A stretch of DNA of 64,000 bases. It comes from Polaribacter sp. Hel1_85 (GTDB lineage: Bacteria > Bacteroidota > Bacteroidia > Flavobacteriales > Flavobacteriaceae). Position numbers and translations under genes: made by a program. Numbering within the stretch: position 1 is the first letter of the stretch; the number at the start of each line of letters is the position of its first letter. The stretch covers positions 1,183,001 to 1,247,000 of the forward strand of contig NZ_JPDS01000001.1 in the NCBI RefSeq assembly GCF_000766795.1, written 5' to 3'. This document shows positions 34,474-43,910 of this stretch, piece by piece. The notes beneath the pieces were generated by a model that saw nothing but the letters and a program-made list of their open reading frames with translations, did no database searches and was not told where the DNA came from.

Positions 34474-35619
34474 ATGACAACTCAAAATACTAAAACCAAT
34501 ACACAATTAAACTCAATTTCTGATGCTATTGAAGATATAAGAAATGGTAAAGTTATTATTGTTGTAGATGATGAAAACAGAGAGAATGAAGGCGATTTTT
34601 TAGCTGCTGCTGATAAAGTAACTCCAGAAATGATTAATTTCATGGCAACTCATGGTAGAGGTTTAATTTGTGCACCATTAACAGAAACTCGATGTAAAGA
34701 GCTAGACTTACATGTTATGGTAAACAATAACACAGATCCTATGGAAACTGCTTTTACAGTTTCTGTAGATTTACGTGGTAAAGGAGTTACAACAGGTATT
34801 TCTGCTAGTGATAGAGCTTTAACTATAAAAGCATTAGTAGAAGAAAATACCAAACCGTTTGATTTGGCAAGACCTGGTCATATTTTTCCTCTTATAGCAA
34901 AAGAAGGTGGCGTTTTAAGAAGAACTGGTCACACAGAAGCTGCCATAGATTTTGCACGTTTAGCTGGCTTACAACCTGCAGGTGTTATTGTAGAAATCAT
35001 GAATAAAGATGGAACTATGGCACGTTTACCTCAACTTTTAGAGGTTGCTAAAAAGTTTGATATTAAAATTGTTTCTATTGAAGATTTAGTTGCTTATAGA
35101 ATGGAACATGATTCTTTAATTGAAATAAAAGAAGACTTTGATATAAAAACTAGATTTGGTGATTTTAGACTAAGAGCTTATCAACAAACAACAAATAATC
35201 AAGTTCATATTGCTTTATCTAAAGGTAGTTGGTCTAAAGATGAACCTATTTTAACAAGAGTAAATTCTACTTTGGTAAATAATGATATTCTAGGAACCTT
35301 AACAAATGATGCTGATAAAAAATTAGATCAAATGTTTCAAGTGATTAATAATGAAGGAAAAGGTGCTATTATTTTTGTAAATCAGCAGAATCAATCTCAA
35401 AAATTATTGAGTAGATTATCTATCTTAAAAGAACGTCAAGTTAAAGGAGAAATGAAAGCGCCAGATATTAAAATGGACAACAAAGATTTTGGTATTGGAG
35501 CTCAGATTTTACACGATTTAAACATCAGTAAATTAAAACTAATTACAAATACTCAACAAACAAAACGTGTAGGTATGATTGGTTATGGCTTAGAGATTGT
35601 AGATTATGTACAGTATTAA
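34474..35619 (+). CDS. ribB: 3,4-dihydroxy-2-butanone-4-phosphate synthase with degenerate GTP cyclohydrolase II domain
   Basis: 381 residues. Residues ~1-215 are DHBP synthase: DDENRENEGDF (metal Glu), HGRGLICAPL, RPGHIFPL and RTGHTEAAIDFARLA, all intact. Residues ~220-381 keep the GTP cyclohydrolase II fold in outline (FGDFRLRAY, ending NTQQTKRVGMIGYGLEIV), but the Cys-rich zinc site (ECLTGD...CDCG in RibA) is absent, so it probably lacks cyclohydrolase activity. A separate RibA would be needed for riboflavin synthesis. Confidence 0.9.
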   Translation: MTTQNTKTNTQLNSISDAIEDIRNGKVIIVVDDENRENEGDFLAAADKVTPEMINFMATHGRGLICAPLTETRCKELDLHVMVNNNTDPMETAFTVSVDLRGKGVTTGISASDRALTIKALVEENTKPFDLARPGHIFPLIAKEGGVLRRTGHTEAAIDFARLAGLQPAGVIVEIMNKDGTMARLPQLLEVAKKFDIKIVSIEDLVAYRMEHDSLIEIKEDFDIKTRFGDFRLRAYQQTTNNQVHIALSKGSWSKDEPILTRVNSTLVNNDILGTLTNDADKKLDQMFQVINNEGKGAIIFVNQQNQSQKLLSRLSILKERQVKGEMKAPDIKMDNKDFGIGAQILHDLNISKLKLITNTQQTKRVGMIGYGLEIVDYVQY

Positions 35620-35620
35620 T

Positions 35621-35644
35621 AGTTTTTAGTTTTTAGTTTTTAGT
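35621..35644 (+). repeat. Short tandem repeat
   Basis: Three copies plus a partial copy of the heptamer AGTTTTT, directly after the ribB stop. Confidence 0.7.
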
Positions 35645-35727
35645 AAAAATGAAAATGAAAAGACTTCGATATACTAAGTCTTACATTCATTAAAACTTAT
35701 CAACCTAGTAACTTTGAGACTTTAAAA

Positions 35728-36429
35728 CTATAAACCAACTTCTACTCCACTTTCTAATTCAATTGGCTTTTGATTTTGTTGAAATAGTCTAGCAGAATAC
35801 TTTCCTCGCAACATAATTTTATCATTAGAAACTTCTAACCAACTTCCTTCACGCAAACCTAAAACAGGAGTTTCATTAAAAACATGAAATTCTTTAATAC
35901 GAGTTTCTCTAGTTTCTCCCATATGTTTAGAACCTTCAATTGGATCTAAATAATGCGCATTAATATTAAAAGAAATACAACCTAAAGTTACAAAACTTGG
36001 TGGATACACAATTGGCATATCATTAGTATTCATCATACTTACACCACAGATGTTACTTCCTGCACTTGTACCTAAATAAGGAATTCCTGCATCAATTACT
36101 TCTTTTAAAACATTTAAAACATTATTTTTATACAATTGATTTACCAACTCAAAAGTATTTCCTCCACCGGTAAAAATAGCTTCAGCATTTTTAATTGCTT
36201 CAATAGGGTTTTTAAGTTCATGAATCCCTTTTACATCAATATTAATAGTAGAAAAAGCTTCTTTTGCTATAACAGTATATTCATCATAAGAAATTCCACT
36301 TGGTCTTGCATAAGGAATAAAAAGTAGTTCTTTAACTTTATTAAAATGAAATTTTAATGTGGGCATTAAATAGGCTAAATATTTACTTCCATGCACTGTT
36401 GATGTACTTGCAATAATCATTTTTTTCAT
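35728..36429 (-). CDS. pepE: Peptidase E (alpha-aspartyl dipeptidase), family S51
   Basis: 233 residues. The serine nucleophile sits in GTSAGSNICG, with AIFTGGGNTFEL and the PYARPSGISYDEY segment, as in PepE, which cleaves Asp-X dipeptides in the cytoplasm. The C-terminal SWLEVSNDKIMLRG matches the family. Length is typical. Transcribed alone from a promoter that faces that of the lipoprotein gene. Confidence 0.9.
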   Translation of the reverse strand: MKKMIIASTSTVHGSKYLAYLMPTLKFHFNKVKELLFIPYARPSGISYDEYTVIAKEAFSTINIDVKGIHELKNPIEAIKNAEAIFTGGGNTFELVNQLYKNNVLNVLKEVIDAGIPYLGTSAGSNICGVSMMNTNDMPIVYPPSFVTLGCISFNINAHYLDPIEGSKHMGETRETRIKEFHVFNETPVLGLREGSWLEVSNDKIMLRGKYSARLFQQNQKPIELESGVEVGL

Positions 36430-36433
36430 AAAT

Positions 36434-36441
36434 CAAAAATA
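36434..36441 (-). promoter_or_regulatory. Putative -7 element of pepE
   Basis: Minus-strand TATTTTTG, exact TAnnTTTG, only 4 bases before the ATG at 36429. Confidence 0.4.
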
Positions 36442-36465
36442 GTGATTTTATAAGTAGCTTTTTTG

Positions 36466-36473
36466 TACATTTG
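36466..36473 (+). promoter_or_regulatory. Putative -7 element of the lipocalin-like lipoprotein gene
   Basis: TACATTTG matches TAnnTTTG, 15 bases before the ATG at 36489. It contains the TTG at 36471 that would otherwise look like a start codon. Confidence 0.55.
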
Positions 36474-36488
36474 AATAAAACAAAAACT

Positions 36489-37022
36489 ATGAAAACGAAA
36501 ATTTTATTACTACTAACTGTAGTTACTTTCTTAACAGCCTGTGAAACAAACGACAATGCTAATATTAGTATTACAAGTGCAGATTTAATTGGAACTTGGA
36601 ATTTAACCCAACAATCAATTGATAATGGAAGTATGATTTTAACTACTCAAGAAGCTACTTTGAATGCTACATATTCTGCATATGCTGAAGACATTGATTT
36701 TACATATTCTTTTACTGAAAACCCAAACAAATTAAATTTAGCAGGATCTTATAATTTAGTTGCTACAGCAAACTTTTTAGGACAAAACAATACTGAAAAA
36801 GAAGAAGTTGATACTAGTTTATATCCAATAGATGCAGTAGAATGGTCTTTAAATGGTAACACATTAACTATTATCGAGAATGAAGATTTTCCAACAATTT
36901 TAAATGTGGAAGAATTTTCTGAAGGTTATTTAAAATTAAAAGGTGAAATTGATGAAACTGAATCTATTGATGGTGAATCTGTACAAATAAAGGCAACAAT
37001 TACTATAATTTTAGAAAAATAA
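36489..37022 (+). CDS. Lipocalin-like lipoprotein
   Basis: 177 residues from the ATG at 36489. Lipobox FLTAC (Cys18). The mature part begins with ADLIGTWNLTQQSIDNG, the GTWxL-type start of bacterial lipocalin-like barrels, and continues with alternating strands (YSFTENPNKLNLAGSYNLVA; VEWSLNGNTLTII). Ligand unknown. Followed by a clear terminator. Confidence 0.7.
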   Translation: MKTKILLLLTVVTFLTACETNDNANISITSADLIGTWNLTQQSIDNGSMILTTQEATLNATYSAYAEDIDFTYSFTENPNKLNLAGSYNLVATANFLGQNNTEKEEVDTSLYPIDAVEWSLNGNTLTIIENEDFPTILNVEEFSEGYLKLKGEIDETESIDGESVQIKATITIILEK

Positions 37023-37047
37023 CTAGCACAAAACAATCTCTTAAAAG

Positions 37048-37072
37048 CATCACTAACAAGTGATGTTTTTTT
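37048..37072 (+). terminator. Intrinsic terminator
   Basis: CATCACT (37048-37054) pairs with AGTGATG (37059-37065) over a 4-base loop, followed by seven T. Confidence 0.88.
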
Positions 37073-37137
37073 ATTTAACACAAGTTTATAATTCTGTTAA
37101 TACATTTTTAAGAAGCATTGCTGCTTTCTTTGTATTG

Positions 37138-37920
37138 ATGAAAAATGCGTTCGTATTAGTTACTTTTTTATGCTGTTTTCTTAGCTTAAAGGCTCAAGAA
37201 AAAAGGTTTTATATAACAGGTAAAACTGTTGTAAATGGAAATTCTATTCTAGATGTACATATTATTAATAAAAACACTAAAATTGGTACAATAACCAATG
37301 ATAATGGTGTTTTTGAAATTCCTGTTAAATTAGGAGATAGCTTATTTTTATCACACTTAAACTTACAAGATAAACTTATTTTAATAACAGAAAAAATACT
37401 ATTAGATAAAAATTTCACTATTCATTTAGATGAAAAAACAGTCGTTTTAAATGAAATGGTTTTAGAAAAACAACGAAGTATTTTTTATCAAGATCCAGAA
37501 ATAACTACATACAAAGGTCCTAAAGTTACAGCAAAAACCCTGAATTTACCTTATGCAAATACAACAGTTGAAAAAGATGAATCTGTAATAAAATTTCGTT
37601 CTGGAGGCGTTGTTAGTTTAGACAATTTAATTAATAGTCTTAATGGAAATAATAAAAGAGAAAAACAACTAAAAAAGATGTCTGCTGAAGATGTACAGCT
37701 AGAAAAAATTAGAAAGCATTTTACTGATGACTTTTTTATAACTGATTTAAAAATTAAAAAAGAATATATCAATCAGTTTTTAAATGATTGTATCGACAAG
37801 AATATTATCAATATTTATAAACGAGATGATAAAATAACATTAACTAAATTATTAATGGATGAAAGCAAATTGTATCCTAAAAAAATAGTTGATGAAGATT
37901 TATATTTATCTAACCATTAA
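37138..37920 (+). CDS. Secreted protein with carboxypeptidase-D-like regulatory domain
   Basis: 260 residues from ATG 37138; an upstream GTG at 37060 lies inside a terminator and is rejected. Signal peptide MKNAFVLVTFLCCFLSLKA|Q, then an N-terminal CarboxypepD_reg-like fold (FYITGKTVVNGNSILDVHII, IGTITNDNGVFEIPVKLGDS) as in many Bacteroidota envelope proteins. The C-terminal ~130 residues (KHFTDDFFITDLKIKKEYIN) are helical and unassigned. A paralogue follows 9 bases later. Confidence 0.7.
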   Translation: MKNAFVLVTFLCCFLSLKAQEKRFYITGKTVVNGNSILDVHIINKNTKIGTITNDNGVFEIPVKLGDSLFLSHLNLQDKLILITEKILLDKNFTIHLDEKTVVLNEMVLEKQRSIFYQDPEITTYKGPKVTAKTLNLPYANTTVEKDESVIKFRSGGVVSLDNLINSLNGNNKREKQLKKMSAEDVQLEKIRKHFTDDFFITDLKIKKEYINQFLNDCIDKNIINIYKRDDKITLTKLLMDESKLYPKKIVDEDLYLSNH

Positions 37921-37929
37921 ATGTACTGA

Positions 37930-38724
37930 ATGATAAAAAAACTACTTGAACTCTTTTTATTATTCTTTACGATAATTTCTCTTTCTCAAGAGAAGCAAAT
38001 ACTAATCTCTGGAAAAATTTTAGACTCTATAGGTATTGTTAAGAATGCAAATATCATCAACTTAAAAACAAATCAAGGTACATTTTCTTTTGATGACGGA
38101 AGCTTTAGCATTTTTGTTCATATTGGAGATTCTCTACAAATTTCGTCTGTACAACACATCACCAAAAAAATGAAGATTCGCAAAGAAACCACAGCAAAAA
38201 ACTCATTAATAATTAGACTAAAGTCGAATACTTATGTTTTAGATGCATTCGAATTAAAAAGACACAACTTAACAGGTAGATTAGGTATCGATATTAAAAA
38301 TATACCCACAGACAAAAAAGATTCTTTGTTAAGAAATGTAATGGATTTTTCTAATGTAGATTTTAAAAAGAAAGATTTTAGAATTGATGAAAACATGAAA
38401 GCAAAGCCACCAATTGTAAATACGGTACCAAACTCTTTTTCTGGTGCAGGAGCAAGTGTAAGTATACCTTTTAAAGATAAAGAAAGTATATTACGTAAAG
38501 AATTAAATCGCAAAAAAGCAGTTCCTTATAAAATATTATCAACTCTTGGAAAAAAATTTTTCTTTGATGAATTAAAGATTCCTAAAGACAACTATTTTCA
38601 TTTTTTAGATTATTGCAATCCTTTAGGCATCGAAAAACTTCATCAAGAAAATAAAATTTTAGAACTCATAAAAATCTTTCAGAAAGAAAGTGTGCCTTAT
38701 TTAAAAATCATAAAAAAAGAGTAA
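37930..38724 (+). CDS. Secreted carboxypeptidase-D-like domain protein, paralogue
   Basis: 264 residues, signal peptide (LLFFTIISLS|Q), the same domain order as the preceding gene: ILISGKILDSIGIVKNANII, NQGTFSFDDGSFSIFVHIGDS, then a helical tail with KKFFFDELKIPKDNYFHFLD matching KHFTDDFFITDLKIKKEYIN in its neighbour. The two probably arose by tandem duplication. The DUF6702-type gene follows after 29 bases. Function unknown. Confidence 0.7.
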   Translation: MIKKLLELFLLFFTIISLSQEKQILISGKILDSIGIVKNANIINLKTNQGTFSFDDGSFSIFVHIGDSLQISSVQHITKKMKIRKETTAKNSLIIRLKSNTYVLDAFELKRHNLTGRLGIDIKNIPTDKKDSLLRNVMDFSNVDFKKKDFRIDENMKAKPPIVNTVPNSFSGAGASVSIPFKDKESILRKELNRKKAVPYKILSTLGKKFFFDELKIPKDNYFHFLDYCNPLGIEKLHQENKILELIKIFQKESVPYLKIIKKE

Positions 38725-38753
38725 TTTGGCGCAATAATTGTTTTAAACTTTAT

Positions 38754-39251
38754 ATGAAATTTAAAAAAACTATTTTACTTTTATTTATAATTCCACTACT
38801 TTCCTTCTCTGCTCACAAGTATTATTTGAGTTTAACACAAATTGAATATAGAAGCGAATTACAATCTGTACAGATAACAATAAATGTTTTTATGGATGAT
38901 ATAGAAGAAGCATTAAATAAAGACAACAACATTGATTTACAATTACATACAAAAAAAGAATTGCCAAATAACGATGTTTATTTTATACAATATTTAAAAG
39001 AAAAATTGCATTTTAAGATTGATGATGTGGCTAAAGAATTCAATTATATTGGAAAAGAATATGAAGGTGATTTAGTCTATTTTTATTTAGAAATTGAAAA
39101 GATAGAAAAATTAAATGCTATAGAAATTGAAAATAAAATTTTAACAACTCACTTTCCTAAACAACAAAATTTAATCAAATTTAAAGTCGGTAAAAATCAT
39201 AAAAGTATTTTGTTAGATGCCAAAAATGATAAAGGTTTGTTAAAATTTTAA
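38754..39251 (+). CDS. DUF6702-like secreted protein
   Basis: 165 residues, signal peptide (LLFIIPLLSFSA|H) followed by HKYYLSLTQIEYRSELQSVQ, a hallmark of small flavobacterial envelope proteins that precede M1 peptidase genes; the DUF number is from memory. Conserved FMDDIEEALN and FNYIGKEYEGDLVYFYLEIE. Mature part beta-rich. It lies directly upstream of two M1 peptidases, so an accessory role is possible. Confidence 0.65.
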   Translation: MKFKKTILLLFIIPLLSFSAHKYYLSLTQIEYRSELQSVQITINVFMDDIEEALNKDNNIDLQLHTKKELPNNDVYFIQYLKEKLHFKIDDVAKEFNYIGKEYEGDLVYFYLEIEKIEKLNAIEIENKILTTHFPKQQNLIKFKVGKNHKSILLDAKNDKGLLKF

Positions 39252-39312
39252 CTAATTTTAACTTTTTTACTTGCTAATCCTTAATTTGTCCGCTAATTCA
39301 AATCGTGTACAA

Positions 39313-41433
39313 ATGAAAAAAATTACGCTACTCTTATTATCACTTTGTTTTATTGGAGCATCTGCTTTTGCTCAAGAAAAAAGAATTACACAACAAGGGC
39401 ATACAAATCAAAATAAGTTTAAACAACTTAAAGACCAATTAGCAACTCCAAATAGTCAAAGAACTGCTTCAGGAGCTCCTGGTGTAAATTACACACAGCA
39501 AAAGGTAGATTATGTAATGGATATTGTTTTAGATGACGAAAAGCAGACAATAACTGGTAAAGAAACCATTGTTTATCATAATAACTCTACAGACGAATTA
39601 GCATATTTATGGGTTCAATTAGACCAAAATATGAGAGCAAAAGATTCTAAAACTCCAGATATTAGCACTAATAAAGTTCCTAAAAAGATTAGCAAAAGAT
39701 GGTTTAAACGAGTTTTTCCAGACAACTCTTTTGATGGTGGATTCAAAATTACAAGTGTAACAAATACAGATGGCAGTAATTTATCTCATACCATTAATCA
39801 AACAATGATGAGAATTAATCTAGCAAAACCTTTAGCGTCTGGCGAAACTTTTTCTTTTAAAATTAACTGGTGGTATAACATCAACAATCACAGAACACAA
39901 GGAGGAAGATCTGGTTATGAACATTTTACAGAAAACGGAAATAATAATTATGTAATTGCTCAATTTTTTCCAAGATTGTGTGTGTATGATAATGTTGAAG
40001 GTTGGCAAAACGACCAGTTTTGGGGAAGAAGTGAATTTGCTCTTGAATTTGGAGATTATACTGTAAACATTACAACTCCTGAAGATCATATGTTAGGAGC
40101 AACTGGTGTTTTACAAAACGAAAGAGAAGTTTTTTCAAATACAGAATTAAAAAGATTAGCCAAAGCTAGAAAAACGTACGACAATCCTGTAGTTATTAGA
40201 ACTCAAAAAGAAGCTACAAAAATTGAAAAATCTAAATCCTCAAAAACAAAAACATGGAAATTTGTTGCAAAAAATGTAAGAGATTATGCTTTTGCAACTT
40301 CTAGAAAATTTATCTGGGACGCAATGGCAGTAGATATTAATGGAAAATCTGTAATGGCTTATTCATTATATTCTAAAGAAGCAAACCCTTTATATGGAGA
40401 CCATTCTACAAGAGCAGTTGCTCAAACTTTAAAAACGTATTCTAAATATACTTTTGATTATCCTTATCACAAAGCAATTTCTGTAGATGGGCAAATGGGA
40501 ATGGAATATCCACAGATTTGTTTTAACCCTGGAAGACCAAATGCAGATGGAACGTATTCTGATAGAACAAAATACAGAATGATAAAAGTAACGATTCATG
40601 AAGTTGGGCATAACTTTTTTCCGATGATTGTAAATTCTGATGAAAGACAATGGACTTGGATGGATGAAGGTTTAAACTCTTATGTAGAAATGCAAGCAGA
40701 ATTAGATTATGACAAAGATTTCCCTATCACAAGAGGATATCCAAAAAACATAGTAAAATATATGACAGGAGATCAATCTAAAATTGCACCAATAATGTCT
40801 AAAGGAGATCATGTATATGAATTTGGAAACAACGCTTATGGTAAACCTGCAACTGCATTATGGATTCTAAGAGAAACGATTATGGGACATGAATTATTTG
40901 ATCATGCATTTAGAACCTATTCTCAAAGATGGATGTTTAAACACCCAACTCCTGCAGATTTCTTTAGAACCATGGAAGATGCTTCTGGGATAGATTTAGA
41001 CTGGTTTTGGAGAGGTTGGTTTTACACAACAGATGTAACAGATATTGGAATTACAGGTGTAAAAAAATTCTCTGAAAAAGAAAGTGATGATGAAGTAGAA
41101 TTCATAGAAGATACTTCTAAAGGTTTAGGGTTCTCTAAAAAACATAATAAATATCTTTATGAAATTACTTATAACAAACCTGGAGGTTTAGTAATGCCAA
41201 TTATTGTTGAGTTTACATACAAAGATGGTACAAAAGAAAGAAAAACTTATCCTGCTCAAATTTGGAGATATAATGATAATGAAATATCTAAAGTCTTTTC
41301 TTCTTCAAAAGAAATATCAAATATTACAATTGACCCAGATTTAGAAACAGCAGATGTGGATACCTCAAATAATAGCTGGCCAAAAGAGAAGAAAAATAAA
41401 TTCGAAAAATTTAAAAACAAAATTAAAGGATAA
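39313..41433 (+). CDS. M1-family zinc metallopeptidase (first of tandem pair)
   Basis: 706 residues from ATG 39313 (a TTG at 39271 would add 14 residues before the signal peptide). Signal peptide LCFIGASAFA|QE. N-terminal beta domain with VMDIVLDDEKQTITGKETIV, then the gluzincin site HEVGHNFFPMIVNSDE with the third ligand Glu in WMDEGLNSY (18 residues after the second His). The exopeptidase GxMEN motif is QMGMEYPQ here. C-terminal half helical plus a beta end domain. Probably a periplasmic or surface aminopeptidase-type enzyme. Confidence 0.88.
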   Translation: MKKITLLLLSLCFIGASAFAQEKRITQQGHTNQNKFKQLKDQLATPNSQRTASGAPGVNYTQQKVDYVMDIVLDDEKQTITGKETIVYHNNSTDELAYLWVQLDQNMRAKDSKTPDISTNKVPKKISKRWFKRVFPDNSFDGGFKITSVTNTDGSNLSHTINQTMMRINLAKPLASGETFSFKINWWYNINNHRTQGGRSGYEHFTENGNNNYVIAQFFPRLCVYDNVEGWQNDQFWGRSEFALEFGDYTVNITTPEDHMLGATGVLQNEREVFSNTELKRLAKARKTYDNPVVIRTQKEATKIEKSKSSKTKTWKFVAKNVRDYAFATSRKFIWDAMAVDINGKSVMAYSLYSKEANPLYGDHSTRAVAQTLKTYSKYTFDYPYHKAISVDGQMGMEYPQICFNPGRPNADGTYSDRTKYRMIKVTIHEVGHNFFPMIVNSDERQWTWMDEGLNSYVEMQAELDYDKDFPITRGYPKNIVKYMTGDQSKIAPIMSKGDHVYEFGNNAYGKPATALWILRETIMGHELFDHAFRTYSQRWMFKHPTPADFFRTMEDASGIDLDWFWRGWFYTTDVTDIGITGVKKFSEKESDDEVEFIEDTSKGLGFSKKHNKYLYEITYNKPGGLVMPIIVEFTYKDGTKERKTYPAQIWRYNDNEISKVFSSSKEISNITIDPDLETADVDTSNNSWPKEKKNKFEKFKNKIKG

Positions 41434-41441
41434 TACACGTT

Positions 41442-41472
41442 AAAAGCGATACTTATAGGGTCTCGCTTTTTT
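41442..41472 (+). terminator. Intrinsic terminator
   Basis: AAAAGCGA (41442-41449) pairs with TCGCTTTT (41463-41470), with a T-run. Confidence 0.8.
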
Positions 41473-41582
41473 ATTTTCAATTCCTTAATATTTTGATAAA
41501 GGTTTGTTAAAATTGAAACATATTAACATCCTTTTATATACTTATTACTAATTTTATCCACATTTAATTCAAATTATAACAA

Positions 41583-43784
41583 ATGAAAAAAATCTCTTTA
41601 ATAATTTTTTCTTTATTCTTTGTTGTTGCTGCTAGTTTTGCACAAGAAAAAGAAGAAGAAAAGAAATTAGAAAAAGGACACATTGATCAAAACAAATTTA
41701 GGCAACTAAAAGATGTTTTGGCTACTCCAAACGATCAACATACAGCTTCTGGTGCACCTGGCAGCCAATATAGTCAACAAAAAGTTGATTATGTAATGGA
41801 CATTCGTTTAGAAGAAAGCACAAACAAAATTTATGGTAATGAGTCTATTACTTATCATAATAATTCTAAAGACCAATTAGAGTATTTATGGGTTCAGTTA
41901 GACCAAAATATGAGAGCAGATGACTCTAAAACTCCTTTAGCAAAATCTACTGGAGCTTCAGCATTTATTACACCTGCTAACTTTCAAAGTACTTACATGA
42001 AAGAAAGTAAAGGGTTTGGTTTTAATATAGAGAAAGTAGAAAGTAATGGTAAACCTTTATCTCACTTTATCAACAGAACAATGATGCGTATTAATTTACC
42101 TCAACCTTTAGCATCTGGAGATACTTTTAAATTTAGGATTAAATGGAACTACAAAATAAACGACATTAATAAAGATGGTGGTCGATCTGGATTAGAGTCT
42201 TTTCCTGATGGAAACAACAACTATACAATTGCTCAATTTTTTCCAAGATTAGCAGTTTATAATAATGTTGAAGGATGGCAAAATATGCAATTCTGGGGAC
42301 GTTCTGAATTTGCTTTAGAATTTGGAGATTATGAAGTAAACTTAACGGTACCTGCAGATCATATTGTAGACGCAACTGGTGTTTTACAAAACGAAAAAAA
42401 TGTGTTAACTAAAACACAACGCAAACGTTGGGAAAAAGCTAGAAACACATACGATAACCCAGTAATGATTGTAACACAAGCAGAAGCTGAAAAAGCTGAA
42501 AAAGGACGTGCTACAAAAACAAAAACTTGGACATTTAAAGCAAAAAGAGTTAGAGATTTTGCTTTTGCTTCTTCAAGAAAATATATTTGGGATGCAATGG
42601 CAACCAATGTAAATGGAAAAACTGTAATGGCTGTTTCATTATATCCTAAAGAAGGAAATCCTTTATGGGAAGAGCATTCTACAAGAGCTGTAGCTCATAC
42701 ATTAATAGAATACTCAAAACTTACGTTTGATTATCCTTATCCAAAAGCTATTTCTGTTCATTCAGAAAGACAAGGAATGGAATACCCAATGATTTGTTTC
42801 AACTTTGGTCGTCCAAATCCTGATGGAACCTATTCTGACAGAACTAAAAAAGGAATGTTAGGTGTAATTATTCATGAAGTTGGACACAACTTCTTTCCAA
42901 TGATTGTAAATTCTGATGAAAGACAATGGACTTGGATGGATGAAGGTTTAAATTCTTTTGTTGAAATTTTAGCAGAATTTACTTATGACAAACCATTGTT
43001 TGATAAAAATCCTGCTAAAAACATTACAAGATATATGAGTGGAGACCAAAGTAACTTATCTCCTATTATGTCTCAAGGAGATTATGTAAAACAATTTGGG
43101 CCAAATGCATATACTAAACCAGCTGCGGGTTTATACATTTTAAGACAAACTATTATGGGACCAGAATTATTTGACCACGCTTTTAGAACATACTCTAAAC
43201 GTTGGATGTTTAAACACCCAACTCCTGCAGATTTCTTTAGATCTATGGAAGATGCTTCTGGTATGGATTTAGATTGGTTTTGGAGAGGTTGGTTTTATAC
43301 AACTGATGTAAATGATATAGGTATTAAAGAAGTTAAACCTTTATATTTAACAGACAAACCAAGTGAAAGAGTTGCTAAATTAAAAGAGCAATACAAACAA
43401 TATTTTGATGGTTTAGGAGACTTGGTTTTCATAACTGATAAAAAAGAAGATGCGAACCCAAAAGCTATGGATGCTTATGCAGAAGGTAAAGAAATTCCTT
43501 CTTTTATTTATTCTGTTGAGTTTGAAAAACCAGGAGGTTTAATAATGCCTCTTATTGTTGAACTAACTTATGCTGATGGTTCTACTGAAAAGCAAACTTT
43601 TCCTGCTCAAATTTGGATGAAAAATGATAACAAGGTAAAAAGAGTCTTTGCTTCAACAAAAGAAATTACGAGCATAAAAGTAGATCCAGATATGGAAACT
43701 GCCGATGTAGATACTTCTAACAATAGTTGGCCTAAGAAAGAAACTAAAAAGTTTGACAACTTTAAAAATAAAGTAAAAGGATAG
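41583..43784 (+). CDS. M1-family zinc metallopeptidase (second of tandem pair)
   Basis: 733 residues, signal peptide (LFFVVAASFA|QE). Close paralogue of the gene before it over the whole length: HEVGHNFFPMIVNSDERQW, FRTYSKRWMFKHPTPADFFR and the ending DPDMETADVDTSNNSWP are near-identical. It has an insertion of ~30 residues near 595-640 (LKEQYKQYFDGLGDLVFITD). Zinc ligands all kept. It has its own leader and terminator, so it is transcribed separately. Confidence 0.88.
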   Translation: MKKISLIIFSLFFVVAASFAQEKEEEKKLEKGHIDQNKFRQLKDVLATPNDQHTASGAPGSQYSQQKVDYVMDIRLEESTNKIYGNESITYHNNSKDQLEYLWVQLDQNMRADDSKTPLAKSTGASAFITPANFQSTYMKESKGFGFNIEKVESNGKPLSHFINRTMMRINLPQPLASGDTFKFRIKWNYKINDINKDGGRSGLESFPDGNNNYTIAQFFPRLAVYNNVEGWQNMQFWGRSEFALEFGDYEVNLTVPADHIVDATGVLQNEKNVLTKTQRKRWEKARNTYDNPVMIVTQAEAEKAEKGRATKTKTWTFKAKRVRDFAFASSRKYIWDAMATNVNGKTVMAVSLYPKEGNPLWEEHSTRAVAHTLIEYSKLTFDYPYPKAISVHSERQGMEYPMICFNFGRPNPDGTYSDRTKKGMLGVIIHEVGHNFFPMIVNSDERQWTWMDEGLNSFVEILAEFTYDKPLFDKNPAKNITRYMSGDQSNLSPIMSQGDYVKQFGPNAYTKPAAGLYILRQTIMGPELFDHAFRTYSKRWMFKHPTPADFFRSMEDASGMDLDWFWRGWFYTTDVNDIGIKEVKPLYLTDKPSERVAKLKEQYKQYFDGLGDLVFITDKKEDANPKAMDAYAEGKEIPSFIYSVEFEKPGGLIMPLIVELTYADGSTEKQTFPAQIWMKNDNKVKRVFASTKEITSIKVDPDMETADVDTSNNSWPKKETKKFDNFKNKVKG

Positions 43785-43810
43785 ACAATTTTTAGTTAAT
43801 TTGTTTTTAA

Positions 43811-43840
43811 AAGTCTCACATTAGTGTGAGGCTTTTTTTT
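43811..43840 (+). terminator. Intrinsic terminator
   Basis: AAGTCTCACA (43811-43820) pairs with TGTGAGGCTT (43825-43834) through one G-T pair, followed by T. Confidence 0.88.
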
Positions 43841-43910
43841 GTGTCTAAGAGAGCTTCATAAAAACTTAAATATAATTCATTATATTAAAAAACTTAATAT
43901 TATAAAAAGT

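Noticed and set aside
35621..35644. AGTTTTT tandem repeat as a CRISPR or phase-variation site
   Set aside because: Only about 3.4 short units after a stop codon; no gene start or promoter spacing depends on it that I can see.
37060..37137. An apparent upstream extension of the carboxypeptidase-D-domain protein from a GTG at 37060
   Set aside because: The GTG lies in the stem of a strong terminator (37048-37072); the ATG at 37138 gives a clean signal peptide.
39271..39312. Upstream TTG start for the first M1 peptidase
   Set aside because: It would add 14 polar residues before an otherwise perfect signal peptide; ATG 39313 preferred.
43839..43910. Upstream TTG start for the small outer-membrane-like protein
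   Set aside because: It overlaps the terminator of the M1 gene and moves the signal peptide inward; a later TTG at 43911 is preferred but uncertain.
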